DNA from: an uncultured Oscillospiraceae bacterium
GTDB taxonomy: Bacteria > Bacillota > Clostridia > Oscillospirales > Oscillospiraceae
Assembly (NCBI GenBank): GCA_944385125.1
Contig: CALWVZ010000004.1
Coordinates: 1-64,000, forward strand
Direction of reading: 5' to 3'
DNA length: 64,000 nt
Translations under genes and position numbers: made by a program
The notes under the pieces: generated by a model
Database searches by the model: none
Seen by the model: only the letters and a program-made list of their open reading frames with translations
Told to the model about the DNA's origin: nothing
In this document: positions 33,977-42,351 of the stretch, piece after piece
Layout: each line of letters starts with the position of its first letter
How positions within the stretch are numbered: position 1 is the first letter of the stretch

Positions 33977-35678
33977 AGAAATTTTTCTTGAGCTATTGAA
34001 AAGAGACGGAAAGCCGGAGAGACAGCTGAAGCAGTATGAAGCGCTGCATGTGGTGCTGAACGACCCGGTAAACAGCTACCTCAGGGAAGGCCGGGGCAGG
34101 GGACGCACCAATGTTGACCGCTGGGGCGTCACCATAATGTGGCCGGAGGACGCCCCCGGCCCCATGCCCCACATCACGCCGGAGACCAAGGCCTGCCCGG
34201 ATATCACCCGCTGGCGGGAATATGTCCATGCCCCGGACCTGGAGGCCAACTGCACCAGCGGCTGGGAGAACTGCGCTGAGGCTGCCCGTAAAGCTGCGGG
34301 AGCTTCCAGGATAATCGCCGGATTCATGGGCACCGGCATTTTCGAACAATGTCACTACCTCATGGGTTTTGAGGACACCCTTACCAATCTCTACGAGCAC
34401 CCGGAGCAAATGCACCAACTTATTGATTATATTACAGATTATCGCATACGATTCGTCAAATTACTTATTGACGGACTGGCCCCGGATATGATATTCTCCC
34501 ATGACGACTGGGGCGCAAAGGATTCGCTGTTCATGAAGCCGGAGATGTGGCGGGAATTTTTTAAGGAGCCCTACCGGCGTTTTTACGGTTACATCCGTTC
34601 CCGGGGCGTCATTGCCCTGCACCATGCCGATTCATATCTGGCCCCCATCGTTGAGGATATGGCCGAGATAGGCATACAGGTCTGGCAGGGCGTTCTGCCG
34701 GATAACGATATCCCGGCTCTCCAGCAGCGGCTCAAGGGACGCATGACGCTCATGGGCGGCATAGGCGCCGCCATTGACCGGCAGGATGCCTCTGAAGAGG
34801 AAATACGCAGTTATGTGAGCTCCGCTCTCAAAGCCTATTGTCCCGGCGGCCACTTTATCCCCAGCATCACCTATGGCCTGGCCGGCACCGTGTTTCCTCA
34901 CGTGGACCCCATCATCGACGATGAGATAGATAAATACAACTCAGTGCTGCATCTGCCTCTTGTGGAGCTCCCGCCCCTGCCCCGGCGCAGCACGGCAGCC
35001 AGAGCGGAGGTCTCCCCTAAAAGCCCGGAGGAAAAGAGCGCCGGTCTGCTCTCCCAGCTGTCCCAGGCTCTATGCCGGGGTCAAAGGAAGAAAGTGCTGG
35101 AGCTCTGCCGCCAGGGTCTGGAGCAGGGCTGTCAGGCCGGGCAGCTATTAAACGAGGGGCTGGTGGCCGGTATGAGTAAGCTGGGAGACGATTTTACCGC
35201 AGGCAGAGCCTTTGTGCCGGAGATGCTGATGGCAGCCCGCTGTATGTCGGCGGCTACCGAGCTCCTAAAGCCCCAGCTTATAAGCGGCAGTAAAAAGGCA
35301 GCCGGCCGGGTGGCCTTGGGTACCGTCAGAGGAGACATGCACGACATTGGCAAGAATCTGGTCAAGATCATGATGGAAGGCAGCGGCCTTGAGGTCGTAG
35401 ACCTGGGCGTGGACGTCAGTCCCGAGGACTTCGTAAATACCGCCATTGAAAAAAACTGCGGTATTATCGCCTGTTCTTCCCTGCTTACCACCACTATGGC
35501 GGAAATGCGCCGGGTGGTAAAGCTGGCGGAGGATATGGGCATTAGGGATAAAGTGAAGATAATGGTTGGAGGAGCGCCCATCACCCAGAGCTTCTGTGAT
35601 GAGATTGGGGCTGACGCCTATACCTCCGATGCCGGGCAAGCCGCAAGAGTCGCCGTAAGTCTGCTGGAAAGCGCATAA
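33963..35678 (+). CDS. UroD/MtaA-family methyltransferase fused to a corrinoid-binding protein
   Basis: 571 residues from ATG 33963 (AAAGGGAG upstream; a TTG 21 bases earlier is also in frame). Residues 1-345 are a uroporphyrinogen-decarboxylase-fold methyltransferase (IIAGFMGTGIFEQCHYLMGFED, MIFSHDDWGAKDSLFM, HADSYLAPIVEDMAEIGIQVWQG). Residues about 365-571 are the MtaC/MtbC-type B12 module: helical cap, then GDMHDIGKNL with the cobalt-ligating His and GGAPITQSFCDEIGADAY. The HxC zinc site of MtaA is replaced by HHADS. It probably moves a methyl group onto or off its own corrinoid; the substrate is unknown. Confidence 0.85.
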   Translation: MQSPKEIFLELLKRDGKPERQLKQYEALHVVLNDPVNSYLREGRGRGRTNVDRWGVTIMWPEDAPGPMPHITPETKACPDITRWREYVHAPDLEANCTSGWENCAEAARKAAGASRIIAGFMGTGIFEQCHYLMGFEDTLTNLYEHPEQMHQLIDYITDYRIRFVKLLIDGLAPDMIFSHDDWGAKDSLFMKPEMWREFFKEPYRRFYGYIRSRGVIALHHADSYLAPIVEDMAEIGIQVWQGVLPDNDIPALQQRLKGRMTLMGGIGAAIDRQDASEEEIRSYVSSALKAYCPGGHFIPSITYGLAGTVFPHVDPIIDDEIDKYNSVLHLPLVELPPLPRRSTAARAEVSPKSPEEKSAGLLSQLSQALCRGQRKKVLELCRQGLEQGCQAGQLLNEGLVAGMSKLGDDFTAGRAFVPEMLMAARCMSAATELLKPQLISGSKKAAGRVALGTVRGDMHDIGKNLVKIMMEGSGLEVVDLGVDVSPEDFVNTAIEKNCGIIACSSLLTTTMAEMRRVVKLAEDMGIRDKVKIMVGGAPITQSFCDEIGADAYTSDAGQAARVAVSLLESA

Positions 35679-35806
35679 AATCCCCGCTTTTTTCCGGCCG
35701 CCAATTATTGCCCATTTCAGGCAGCCGGTAAATATACAGCTTCCCCCGCCGGGGAAGCCAATTCCCCAAACAAAAGCAACATTCACAAGTGAAAGGATGG
35801 TTTTTT

Positions 35807-38029
35807 ATGGCACGGAAAAAAATTGATTCAACCGTGGAAAAGGCAGCCGTAAAAGAGGCAGCAGTTTCGTCTGTGGAAAAAAAGGCCAAGCTTTCTGATG
35901 AAACTGCGACAACTGAAATAAAGATAGAGTCCGCCGCTGAAAAGAAAGCCGCAGCTGCAGAGAAGAAGGCTGCTCCTGTAAAGAAGAAGCCTGCTCCTGC
36001 GGAGAAGAAGGCTGAGAGCCCTGCGGAGAAAAAGTCCGCTCCGGCCAAGAAGAAAGCTGAGCCCGCTGAGAAGAAGCCCGCTCCCGCCGAGAAGAAAGTT
36101 GAGCCTGCTGTGGAGAAGGCCGAGATCCCTGCGGAGAAGAAGCCCGCTCCCGTAAAGAAGAAAGCTGAGCCCGCCGAGAAGAAGCCCGCTCCTGCAAAAA
36201 AGAAAGCTGAGCCTGCCGAGAAGAAGGCTGCGGCTCCCGTAAAAGGAAAGGCTGCACCTGCAAAGAAAAAGCCGGCTCCCGTCGTGGAAGCCGCTCCTGT
36301 CGTGGAAGCCGCTCCTGTCGTGGAAGCCGTACCCGTCGTAGAGGCCGCTCCCGTCGTGGAAGCCGCTCCTGTCGTGGAAGCCGCTCCCGTTGCAGAGGCC
36401 GCTACTGTCGTGGAAGCCGCTCCCGTCGTTGAAGCTGCTCCCGTTGCAGAGGCCGCTCCCGTCGTGGAGGCCGCTCCCGTCGTGGAGGCCGCTCCCGTCG
36501 TGGAGGCCGCTCCCGTCGTTGAAGAAACTCCAGTTGTGGAGGAGGCCGCACCTGTGTTGGATATTTCCACTCTGCCCCGCAGAAGCGTTGCATTTATAGG
36601 CTCTGAATGTCATCCCTTTGTGAAGACCGGCGGTCTGGGCGATGTGATGTACGCCCTGCCCCGGGAGCTGGTAAAGCTCAACTGCGACGTCCGGGTCATA
36701 CTTCCCCGTTACGCCTGCATCCCCCGCAAGTACCAGGACAAAATGGTCTATCGGGGCGAGTTCTACATGGACCTGGGCAATACCGGGCGCAACTACTACG
36801 TTGGAATAATGGAATATATCTGCGACGGCGTGGTATACGACTTTATTGACAATCAGGAGTTCTTCACCTCCGGCAATCCCTACACCAATCTGGTGGACGA
36901 CATCCCCAAGTATTGCTTCTTCAGCAAGGCCGCCCTGGCCGCTCTCAACTACATGAACTGGATACCCGATATCATCCACTGCCACGATTGGCAGGCGGCT
37001 CTTGCACCTGTATATCTGCGTACCCTGTTCAAAGACACTCCCGTGGGCCGGGCCCGGTCCATACTCACCATACATAATCTCCGCTTCCAGGGCATTTTCA
37101 ACATACCCACCATAAAGTACTGGTCCGGCCTGCCTGACTCCGTATTCAACATGGGAGCTCTCCAGCAGGACTATGTCAACGCCAATATGCTCAAAGGCGG
37201 CCTGGCCTACGCCGACCGCATCACCACCGTCAGCGGCACCTATGCCGGGGAGATCCAGACCGCCGAATACGGTGAGCGGCTGGAGGGCCACCTGCGCTAC
37301 CACAGCGGCAAGCTGAGGGGCATAGTCAACGGCATAGACTACGACATGTGGAACCCGGAGACCGACCCCGCCCTGGCAGAAAATTACGGTCTTGCCAGCG
37401 TACTCAACCACAAGATGGAGAACAAGAAGGCTCTTCAGCGTGAGCTGGGCCTGGAGGAGAACGAGGGCAAATTCGTCATCGGTCTTATCTCACGTCTCAC
37501 TAACCAGAAGGGTCTGGACCTGGTGAGCGCCATCGTGCCCCAGGTGCTGGACGGCAACACTCAGATCGTGGTCCTGGGTACCGGCGACGCCCAGTATGAG
37601 GACAGTTTCCGCTACTATGAAGGGGCCTACAAAGGCACTTTCAGCGCCTGCATCCAGTATGACGAGGGCAGAGCCCACCGCATCTACGCCGGAGCCGACG
37701 CCCTGCTGGTCCCCTCCCGCTTCGAGCCTTGCGGGCTGACCCAGTTAAACGCCATGCACTACGGCACCCTGCCCATCGTCCGGGAGACCGGCGGTCTTAA
37801 GGACACCGTACAGCCTTACAACGATTTTACCGGCGAGGGCAACGGCTTTACCTTTGACCGCTATGAGGCAGGTCTGCTGCTGGACGCCATTAACCGGGCC
37901 AAGACCGTCTACTTTACCAACCGCTACCACTGGGACGAGGTCGTCCAGCGGGATATGGCCAAGGACGTGTCCTGGACCAACTCCGCAAGGCAGTACAAGG
38001 ACCTGTATCTGGAGCTGACTCAGTGGTGA
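35807..38029 (+). CDS. glgA: Glycogen synthase with long repetitive N-terminal extension
   Basis: 740 residues; ordinary GlgA is about 480. The catalytic GT5 part begins near residue 257 with [29 protein letters not shown] (ADP-glucose site KTGGLGDV) and ends with the acceptor block [16 protein letters not shown] and [10 protein letters not shown], so it should elongate alpha-1,4-glucan from ADP-glucose. Residues 1-155 are rich in Lys, Ala, Pro and Glu ([14 protein letters not shown] units), and residues 157-246 are 15 hexapeptides of type APVVEA. The ATG at 35807 follows AAAGGATGG; a GTG 18 bases upstream is also in frame. No other glg genes are near. Confidence 0.92.
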   Translation: MARKKIDSTVEKAAVKEAAVSSVEKKAKLSDETATTEIKIESAAEKKAAAAEKKAAPVKKKPAPAEKKAESPAEKKSAPAKKKAEPAEKKPAPAEKKVEPAVEKAEIPAEKKPAPVKKKAEPAEKKPAPAKKKAEPAEKKAAAPVKGKAAPAKKKPAPVVEAAPVVEAAPVVEAVPVVEAAPVVEAAPVVEAAPVAEAATVVEAAPVVEAAPVAEAAPVVEAAPVVEAAPVVEAAPVVEETPVVEEAAPVLDISTLPRRSVAFIGSECHPFVKTGGLGDVMYALPRELVKLNCDVRVILPRYACIPRKYQDKMVYRGEFYMDLGNTGRNYYVGIMEYICDGVVYDFIDNQEFFTSGNPYTNLVDDIPKYCFFSKAALAALNYMNWIPDIIHCHDWQAALAPVYLRTLFKDTPVGRARSILTIHNLRFQGIFNIPTIKYWSGLPDSVFNMGALQQDYVNANMLKGGLAYADRITTVSGTYAGEIQTAEYGERLEGHLRYHSGKLRGIVNGIDYDMWNPETDPALAENYGLASVLNHKMENKKALQRELGLEENEGKFVIGLISRLTNQKGLDLVSAIVPQVLDGNTQIVVLGTGDAQYEDSFRYYEGAYKGTFSACIQYDEGRAHRIYAGADALLVPSRFEPCGLTQLNAMHYGTLPIVRETGGLKDTVQPYNDFTGEGNGFTFDRYEAGLLLDAINRAKTVYFTNRYHWDEVVQRDMAKDVSWTNSARQYKDLYLELTQW
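35940..36274 (+). repeat. Lys/Ala/Pro-rich coding repeats in glgA
   Basis: Degenerate units encoding motifs such as [11 protein letters not shown] and PAKKKAEP, resembling histone H1-like tails. They are strongly positive and probably disordered, and lie directly before the acidic APVVEA repeats. Confidence 0.8.
36275..36544 (+). repeat. 18-bp tandem repeat, 15 units, in glgA
   Basis: Fifteen in-frame units of 18 bases encoding APVVEA and variants ([30 protein letters not shown]). The high DNA identity between units suggests recent expansion and likely length variation between strains. Confidence 0.93.
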
Positions 38030-38063
38030 TCCTACTGCACAATACTTGAATTCAGCGTATTTT

Positions 38064-38096
38064 TAAAGTCCGGCAACCGATGGTTGCCGGACTTTA
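38064..38096 (+). terminator. Hairpin after glgA
   Basis: A perfect 15-bp stem with a 3-base loop about 35 bases after the glgA stop. The T tract is mostly inside the stem, so termination strength is uncertain. Confidence 0.55.
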
Positions 38097-38108
38097 ACCA
38101 TTGATTGC

Positions 38109-38138
38109 TTGCAATGCAACCGTCTCCTATGCTAATAT
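38109..38138 (+). promoter_or_regulatory. XRE regulator promoter with palindrome
   Basis: -35 TTGCAA (38109-38114) and -10 TAATAT (38133-38138), 18 bases apart. The -35 overlaps a perfect palindrome TTGCA-A-TGCAA (38109-38119), a candidate site for autoregulation. Confidence 0.5.
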
Positions 38139-38176
38139 CTGCACATCATCAAAGAACAAGAAAGGCGGTACGATAT

Positions 38177-38800
38177 ATGAACCTGTCCGACAGAATACAG
38201 AATCTGAGAAAGGCCAGGGGCCTGTCCCAGGAGGAACTGGCAGAGGCTCTGGATGTATCCCGCCAGGCGGTCTCCAAATGGGAGAGCGGTCAGAGCAGTC
38301 CCGACCTGGACAAGATAGTCCAGCTCAGCGAATATTTCGGCGTAAGCACCGACCATCTGCTGAAAGGTGCGGAGCTTCCCCATGCGGACAATGAAGGGCT
38401 GAACACGGCCTTCATTTTCAATTCAGTGGCCACAGCCTTTGACCTGCTGTCCATCGTACTGTCCGCTCTTATCTGGTACGAGACCCAGGAGGCCGGAGCC
38501 CTGATAGCCGGATTCATATTTATAATCTTCGGTCTTATGCTACATGTAATAGGCTCCCAATGGGCCAAGGGCAAGGACGGACTCTCCCTTAAACTCCGAT
38601 TCTGGAAAATAAACATCTGGCCGGTCCTTTTTCTGCCGATGTCCATGGCCTACAATATCCTGGCCTTGGGCTGGCCCGCCCCCTACCCGCTGATAGCAAC
38701 GAACCGGCTGGTCTATTATGGACTTTTCTGGCTGCTGTACCTGGGTCTGGGTACGGCGGTGACACTGGGCTGTGTCAAAAAAGAACGGGCCCCGGCATAA
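38177..38800 (+). CDS. XRE-family regulator with C-terminal membrane domain
   Basis: 207 residues. Residues 1-65 are a Cro/C1-type helix-turn-helix (IQNLRKARGLSQEELAEALDVSRQAVSKWESGQSSPDLDKIVQLSEYFGVSTDHLL). Residues about 75-200 hold four to five hydrophobic helices. This build is common in Firmicutes and suggests a membrane-tethered regulator sensing the envelope; the signal is unknown. The start was set at 38177, where the HTH begins and AAAGGCGG precedes it, rather than at an ORF start 24 codons upstream. Single-gene unit. Confidence 0.87.
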   Translation: MNLSDRIQNLRKARGLSQEELAEALDVSRQAVSKWESGQSSPDLDKIVQLSEYFGVSTDHLLKGAELPHADNEGLNTAFIFNSVATAFDLLSIVLSALIWYETQEAGALIAGFIFIIFGLMLHVIGSQWAKGKDGLSLKLRFWKINIWPVLFLPMSMAYNILALGWPAPYPLIATNRLVYYGLFWLLYLGLGTAVTLGCVKKERAPA

Positions 38801-38810
38801 CGCTGTTTTC

Positions 38811-38851
38811 AAAAATACTGCCGTACTGATTCTCGGTACGGCAGTATTTTT
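38811..38851. terminator. Bidirectional terminator between XRE gene and malic enzyme gene
   Basis: A perfect 16-bp stem beginning with AAAAATACTG and ending in TATTTTT, 9-base loop, between converging genes. Confidence 0.92.
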
Positions 38852-38869
38852 ATTCATATCACACGCATA

Positions 38870-40042
38870 TCATGCTCTGGCAACTCCGCTGTCCTTGGCG
38901 GCTTTATATACGGCGGCAGCCACGGCCTCCCTAACTCTTGGGTCGAAGGCCAGGGGCAGGATATAGTCGGCGGAGAGCTCCTCATCGCTGACCAGAGAGG
39001 CTATGGCCTGGGCGGCGGCCAGCTTCATCTCTTCGTTTATGTCCCTTGCCCGGGCATCCAGAGCGCCACGGAATATGCCGGGGAAGGCCAGGACATTGTT
39101 CACCTGGTTGGGATAGTCGCTGCGGCCGGTGGACACCACGGCGGCTCCGGCGGCCTTGGCCTGATCCGGCAGTATCTCCGGCACCGGGTTGGCGCAGGCA
39201 AAAATTATTGAATCTTTATTCATGTTCCTCACCATGTCCTCAGTGAGCAGCCCCGGGGCGGACACTCCGATAAACACGTCGGCTCTCTTTATCACCTCCG
39301 CCAGGCTCCCCTGCTCCCTGCCGGGATTAGTGATTGCGGCTATCTCCGCTTTGGCCGGGTTCAGTCCGGGGCGGCCGGAATAGATAGCCCCGCTCCTGTC
39401 ACACATGACGATGTTTCTGACTCCCGCTCCCGCCAGCAGCTTCACCACGGCGGTGCCTGCGGCGCCGGCCCCGGAGGTGACCACCTTGATATCCTCCAGT
39501 TTTCTGCCGGTAAGGCGCAGAGCATTTTTCAGCGCCGCCATGACGATGACGGCAGTTCCGTGCTGGTCGTCATGGAAAATGGGGATATCGCAGCGCTGCT
39601 TCAGCTTCTCCTCTATCTCAAAGCAGCGGGGAGCGGAGATGTCCTCCAGGTTCACTCCGCCGAAGGAGCCGGCCAACAGGGCCACGGTATTCACGATGTC
39701 CTCCACATTCTTGCTGCGGATGCATAGAGGTATGGCGTCCACCCCGCCGAACTCCTTAAAGAGGACGCACTTGCCCTCCATTACCGGCATGCCCGCCTCC
39801 GGGCCGATATCCCCCAGGCCCAGCACCGCCGTGCCGTCTGTGACCACGGCTACGGTATTCCAGCGGCGGGTCAGCTCATAGCTCTTGTCCACATCCTTCT
39901 GTATCTCCAGGCAGGGCTGGGCCACGCCGGGAGTGTAGGCCAGGCTCAGGGCCTCCCGGCTGTCCACCTTGGCCCGGGACACCACTTCTATCTTTCCCCT
40001 CAGCTGCCGGTGCAGCTCCAGGGACTTCTGGGCATAATCCAT
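38870..40042 (-). CDS. NAD(P)-dependent malic enzyme
   Basis: 390 residues, the short bacterial type. It decarboxylates malate to pyruvate with NAD(P)H production. Visible landmarks are SLAYTPGVAQPC, VVTDGTAVLGLGDIGPEAGMPVMEGK, the metal site IFHDDQHGTAVIVMAALKNAL and the nucleotide fold VTSGAGAAGTAVVKLL. The gene is 1 base downstream of the fumarase beta gene, so fumarate to malate to pyruvate is encoded in one unit. The cofactor cannot be decided from sequence. Confidence 0.95.
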   Translation of the reverse strand: MDYAQKSLELHRQLRGKIEVVSRAKVDSREALSLAYTPGVAQPCLEIQKDVDKSYELTRRWNTVAVVTDGTAVLGLGDIGPEAGMPVMEGKCVLFKEFGGVDAIPLCIRSKNVEDIVNTVALLAGSFGGVNLEDISAPRCFEIEEKLKQRCDIPIFHDDQHGTAVIVMAALKNALRLTGRKLEDIKVVTSGAGAAGTAVVKLLAGAGVRNIVMCDRSGAIYSGRPGLNPAKAEIAAITNPGREQGSLAEVIKRADVFIGVSAPGLLTEDMVRNMNKDSIIFACANPVPEILPDQAKAAGAAVVSTGRSDYPNQVNNVLAFPGIFRGALDARARDINEEMKLAAAQAIASLVSDEELSADYILPLAFDPRVREAVAAAVYKAAKDSGVARA

Positions 40043-40043
40043 A

Positions 40044-40610
40044 TCAATTACCGCCTTTCAAGCTCTCAAGATAGGCCCCAGGGCCGCTCTCATATATATT
40101 CCCTCCCAAGCTGTCAATGGCAACAGTCAAAGGCATGTCCTCCACCGTCAGCCTGCGCACCGCCTCGCAGCCCAGGTCCTCCCAGCATATCAGCTTACAG
40201 GACTTTATACAGGCGCTCATCAGCGCCCCTGCTCCGCCCATGGCGGCCAGGTACACCGCACCGTTTCGCACCATGGCATCTATCACCTCTCTGCTGCGCA
40301 TGCCCTTACCTATCATTATGCTCTGGCCCAGGTCCAGCAGCCTGGGAGAATAGGCATCCATGCGCCCGGAGGTGGTGGGCCCGGCGGAGCCTATGGCCCG
40401 GCCCGGGGGTTCCGGCGTGGGCCCCACGTAGTAGACGGCGCTGTCCTTTATCTCAAAGGGCAGTGGCTCTCCCCTGTCCAGGCACTCCGTCATCCGCTTG
40501 TGGGCGGCGTCCCTGGCTGTATATATCTCCCCGCTGAGGTATACCATATCTCCGGCCCTGAGCTTTGCCAGCTCCTCCCGGCTCACCGGGGTCTTCAATC
40601 TGTATTCCAT
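40044..40610 (-). CDS. Class I fumarate hydratase, beta subunit
   Basis: 188 residues, matching the C-terminal domain of Fe-S fumarases (Fumerase_C). Motifs are LRAGDMVYLSGEIYTARDAAHKRM and YVGPTPEPPGRAIGSAGPTTSGRMD, followed by GKGMRSREVIDAM. With the alpha subunit it hydrates fumarate to malate. The alpha-subunit gene is about 3.4 kb upstream beyond two glycosyltransferase genes; normally the two are adjacent. The sequence could also be an L(+)-tartrate dehydratase beta subunit, but the malic enzyme neighbour favours fumarase. Confidence 0.92.
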   Translation of the reverse strand: MEYRLKTPVSREELAKLRAGDMVYLSGEIYTARDAAHKRMTECLDRGEPLPFEIKDSAVYYVGPTPEPPGRAIGSAGPTTSGRMDAYSPRLLDLGQSIMIGKGMRSREVIDAMVRNGAVYLAAMGGAGALMSACIKSCKLICWEDLGCEAVRRLTVEDMPLTVAIDSLGGNIYESGPGAYLESLKGGN

Positions 40611-40619
40611 TGCTCCCGG

Positions 40620-42284
40620 CTACTTCCTTTCCAGAACGTAGTAGTTCCCATATTGCTGCGCATCGTATAGCTCTAAGTCAAAGCTGTCCAGTTCGGTATT
40701 AAGGACTACATATATGGCATCCTCATCAGGGTCAATTTCCAGCTGGTCCATGGGGCTGAAGGTATAACGCTGGTCAAAGGGCAGCCAGCCCTCAGGGCAG
40801 CTTTTGCCCTGAAAATACTCCGCATCGGTCTGGTGATAGAACATGGTGAGTATCTCGCCGGAGTTGGGATATATCCCCTCTCCCCAGTTGGAGGTGACAT
40901 AGAGCATTTCATCCTCCCTGTCCTTTACGGATATCAGAGCCTGTCCCAGGCCTTCGTCAAAATAGTAGGACATTTCCATGGCATAGCTGCCGAAATAAGT
41001 AGTGGCAAACAGAGCGAAAGCCAGCAGGTAGGCTCCGCACAGCCCAAGTCTCAGGGGGAAGGACCTCATCCTCAGCATGATGCTGTATATGCCCAGGGCC
41101 GTGAATATCATCTGGGGGTAAAAGATGATATTTATACGGTTGATGTTCACTCCGTTGGTGCAGACCCCGCACCAAAGGCCGGTGATGAAAAATATCAGCA
41201 GCAACACTGCGCCGTCGTTATTTTTAAGCTTTGTAAGCGTCCAGACCAGTCCCAGCACCGCAAAGGGAGCAGAGAAGAGATATATGCTGCCGAATTCCGG
41301 GATGTTGTTCCAGGGATAACCCTCCTCCTGGAGAAACACTACAGTCAAAAGGCTTTTTATATTTGCCCTCAGCTGATACCACATATCCTCAGAGAAGAAG
41401 AGTATGTCCCCGGAGCGGGTGCTGTAGGGGAAATAAGGCAGGGTGAAGGGCCCCAGCTCTATGGTCTCCCAGCCGAAAAAGTTTATGGCCATCACCGTGA
41501 TAAAGGGCAAGGCCACCGCCAGCCACACCGCCAAAGCCAGCAGAGCCTCTGCTATGCTGACCCGCTTTCTGGCCAGAAGGTATATACAGGCAAGAAGCAG
41601 GAACAGAGGCATTGTATAAATGGATATGCCGTAACAGTACATGCACAAGCCGAACATCACCATGCTCAAACTGAGCAAAAGCTTGCGGCGCCTTGAACCC
41701 AGGCAGCGATGGAGAAAGAATACGCCGAAGAGGAAAAAGTGTGGGTAAAGGTTGCAGTCCAGGGCCCAGCGGCTCTGAAGCACGTGCCATGGCGCAATGG
41801 CTGCAAAGCCCCCCGCCGCCAGGGCCGCATTTTTCCCAAAGGCGTCCTTTACAAAGAGATACAGAACAAGTATCCCCAGCAGGCTGACGATGAGTTGCGG
41901 CAGGCGGGCCACTATGGGGCAAAGGCCGAATAATTTTATCAGCGGCGCCATGAGATAGCTCATGAGGGAACTCATCTGCCCATACACCCAGCCGGTGAGA
42001 TGCACGGGATAGCTCATGCCGTAGCGGTCGGTCCCGTAGTCGGCCAGAGCCTTTGCATCCACTGCGGCCATGGCCCCGTCCACATTGAAGCCCCCCGGCA
42101 CTTGGCCGAATTTATACAGACGAATAAACAAAGCAGCCAGGACAAAAAAGACGAAAACGGCTCTATATACCCGCCCGCTTATATCCATCTCAAGTTCCGC
42201 CCCGGGCCTGTCCAGCAGCCTGGCCGCTGAAACAGTTACCAGGAAGGCCGCCAGGGCTAAAAGAATCTGATTGAGTAAATCCAT
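40620..42284 (-). CDS. GT39-type membrane glycosyltransferase (ArnT/PMT-like), copy 1
   Basis: 554 residues with about 10-12 membrane helices. The first periplasmic loop carries the acidic residues of GT-C enzymes (PGGFNVDGAMAAVDAKALADYG), and the PWHVLQSRWALDCNLYP block is typical of the family. It would transfer a sugar from a polyprenyl-phosphate donor to a lipid, glycan or protein outside the membrane. It is strongly similar to the next gene upstream along its length. It lies between the fumarase subunit genes, 9 bases before the beta subunit. GC content is like the rest of the window. Confidence 0.87.
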   Translation of the reverse strand: MDLLNQILLALAAFLVTVSAARLLDRPGAELEMDISGRVYRAVFVFFVLAALFIRLYKFGQVPGGFNVDGAMAAVDAKALADYGTDRYGMSYPVHLTGWVYGQMSSLMSYLMAPLIKLFGLCPIVARLPQLIVSLLGILVLYLFVKDAFGKNAALAAGGFAAIAPWHVLQSRWALDCNLYPHFFLFGVFFLHRCLGSRRRKLLLSLSMVMFGLCMYCYGISIYTMPLFLLLACIYLLARKRVSIAEALLALAVWLAVALPFITVMAINFFGWETIELGPFTLPYFPYSTRSGDILFFSEDMWYQLRANIKSLLTVVFLQEEGYPWNNIPEFGSIYLFSAPFAVLGLVWTLTKLKNNDGAVLLLIFFITGLWCGVCTNGVNINRINIIFYPQMIFTALGIYSIMLRMRSFPLRLGLCGAYLLAFALFATTYFGSYAMEMSYYFDEGLGQALISVKDREDEMLYVTSNWGEGIYPNSGEILTMFYHQTDAEYFQGKSCPEGWLPFDQRYTFSPMDQLEIDPDEDAIYVVLNTELDSFDLELYDAQQYGNYYVLERK

Positions 42285-42351
42285 TATGTAAACCTTTCTT
42301 TGTACCTATTTGGCTTGAAGCTCATGCATAATAGAAAAAATTCCCGTAAAT

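Noticed and set aside
36275..36544. Regular repeats considered as a CRISPR array
   Set aside because: Units are 18 bases, contiguous with no spacers, and keep the reading frame of glgA.
35581..36570. Minus-strand open frame rich in TGAAST-like repeats, and a second one at 35828-37411
   Set aside because: They arise from reading the glgA coding repeats backwards; the plus strand carries a ribosome site and a GT5 domain in continuous frame.
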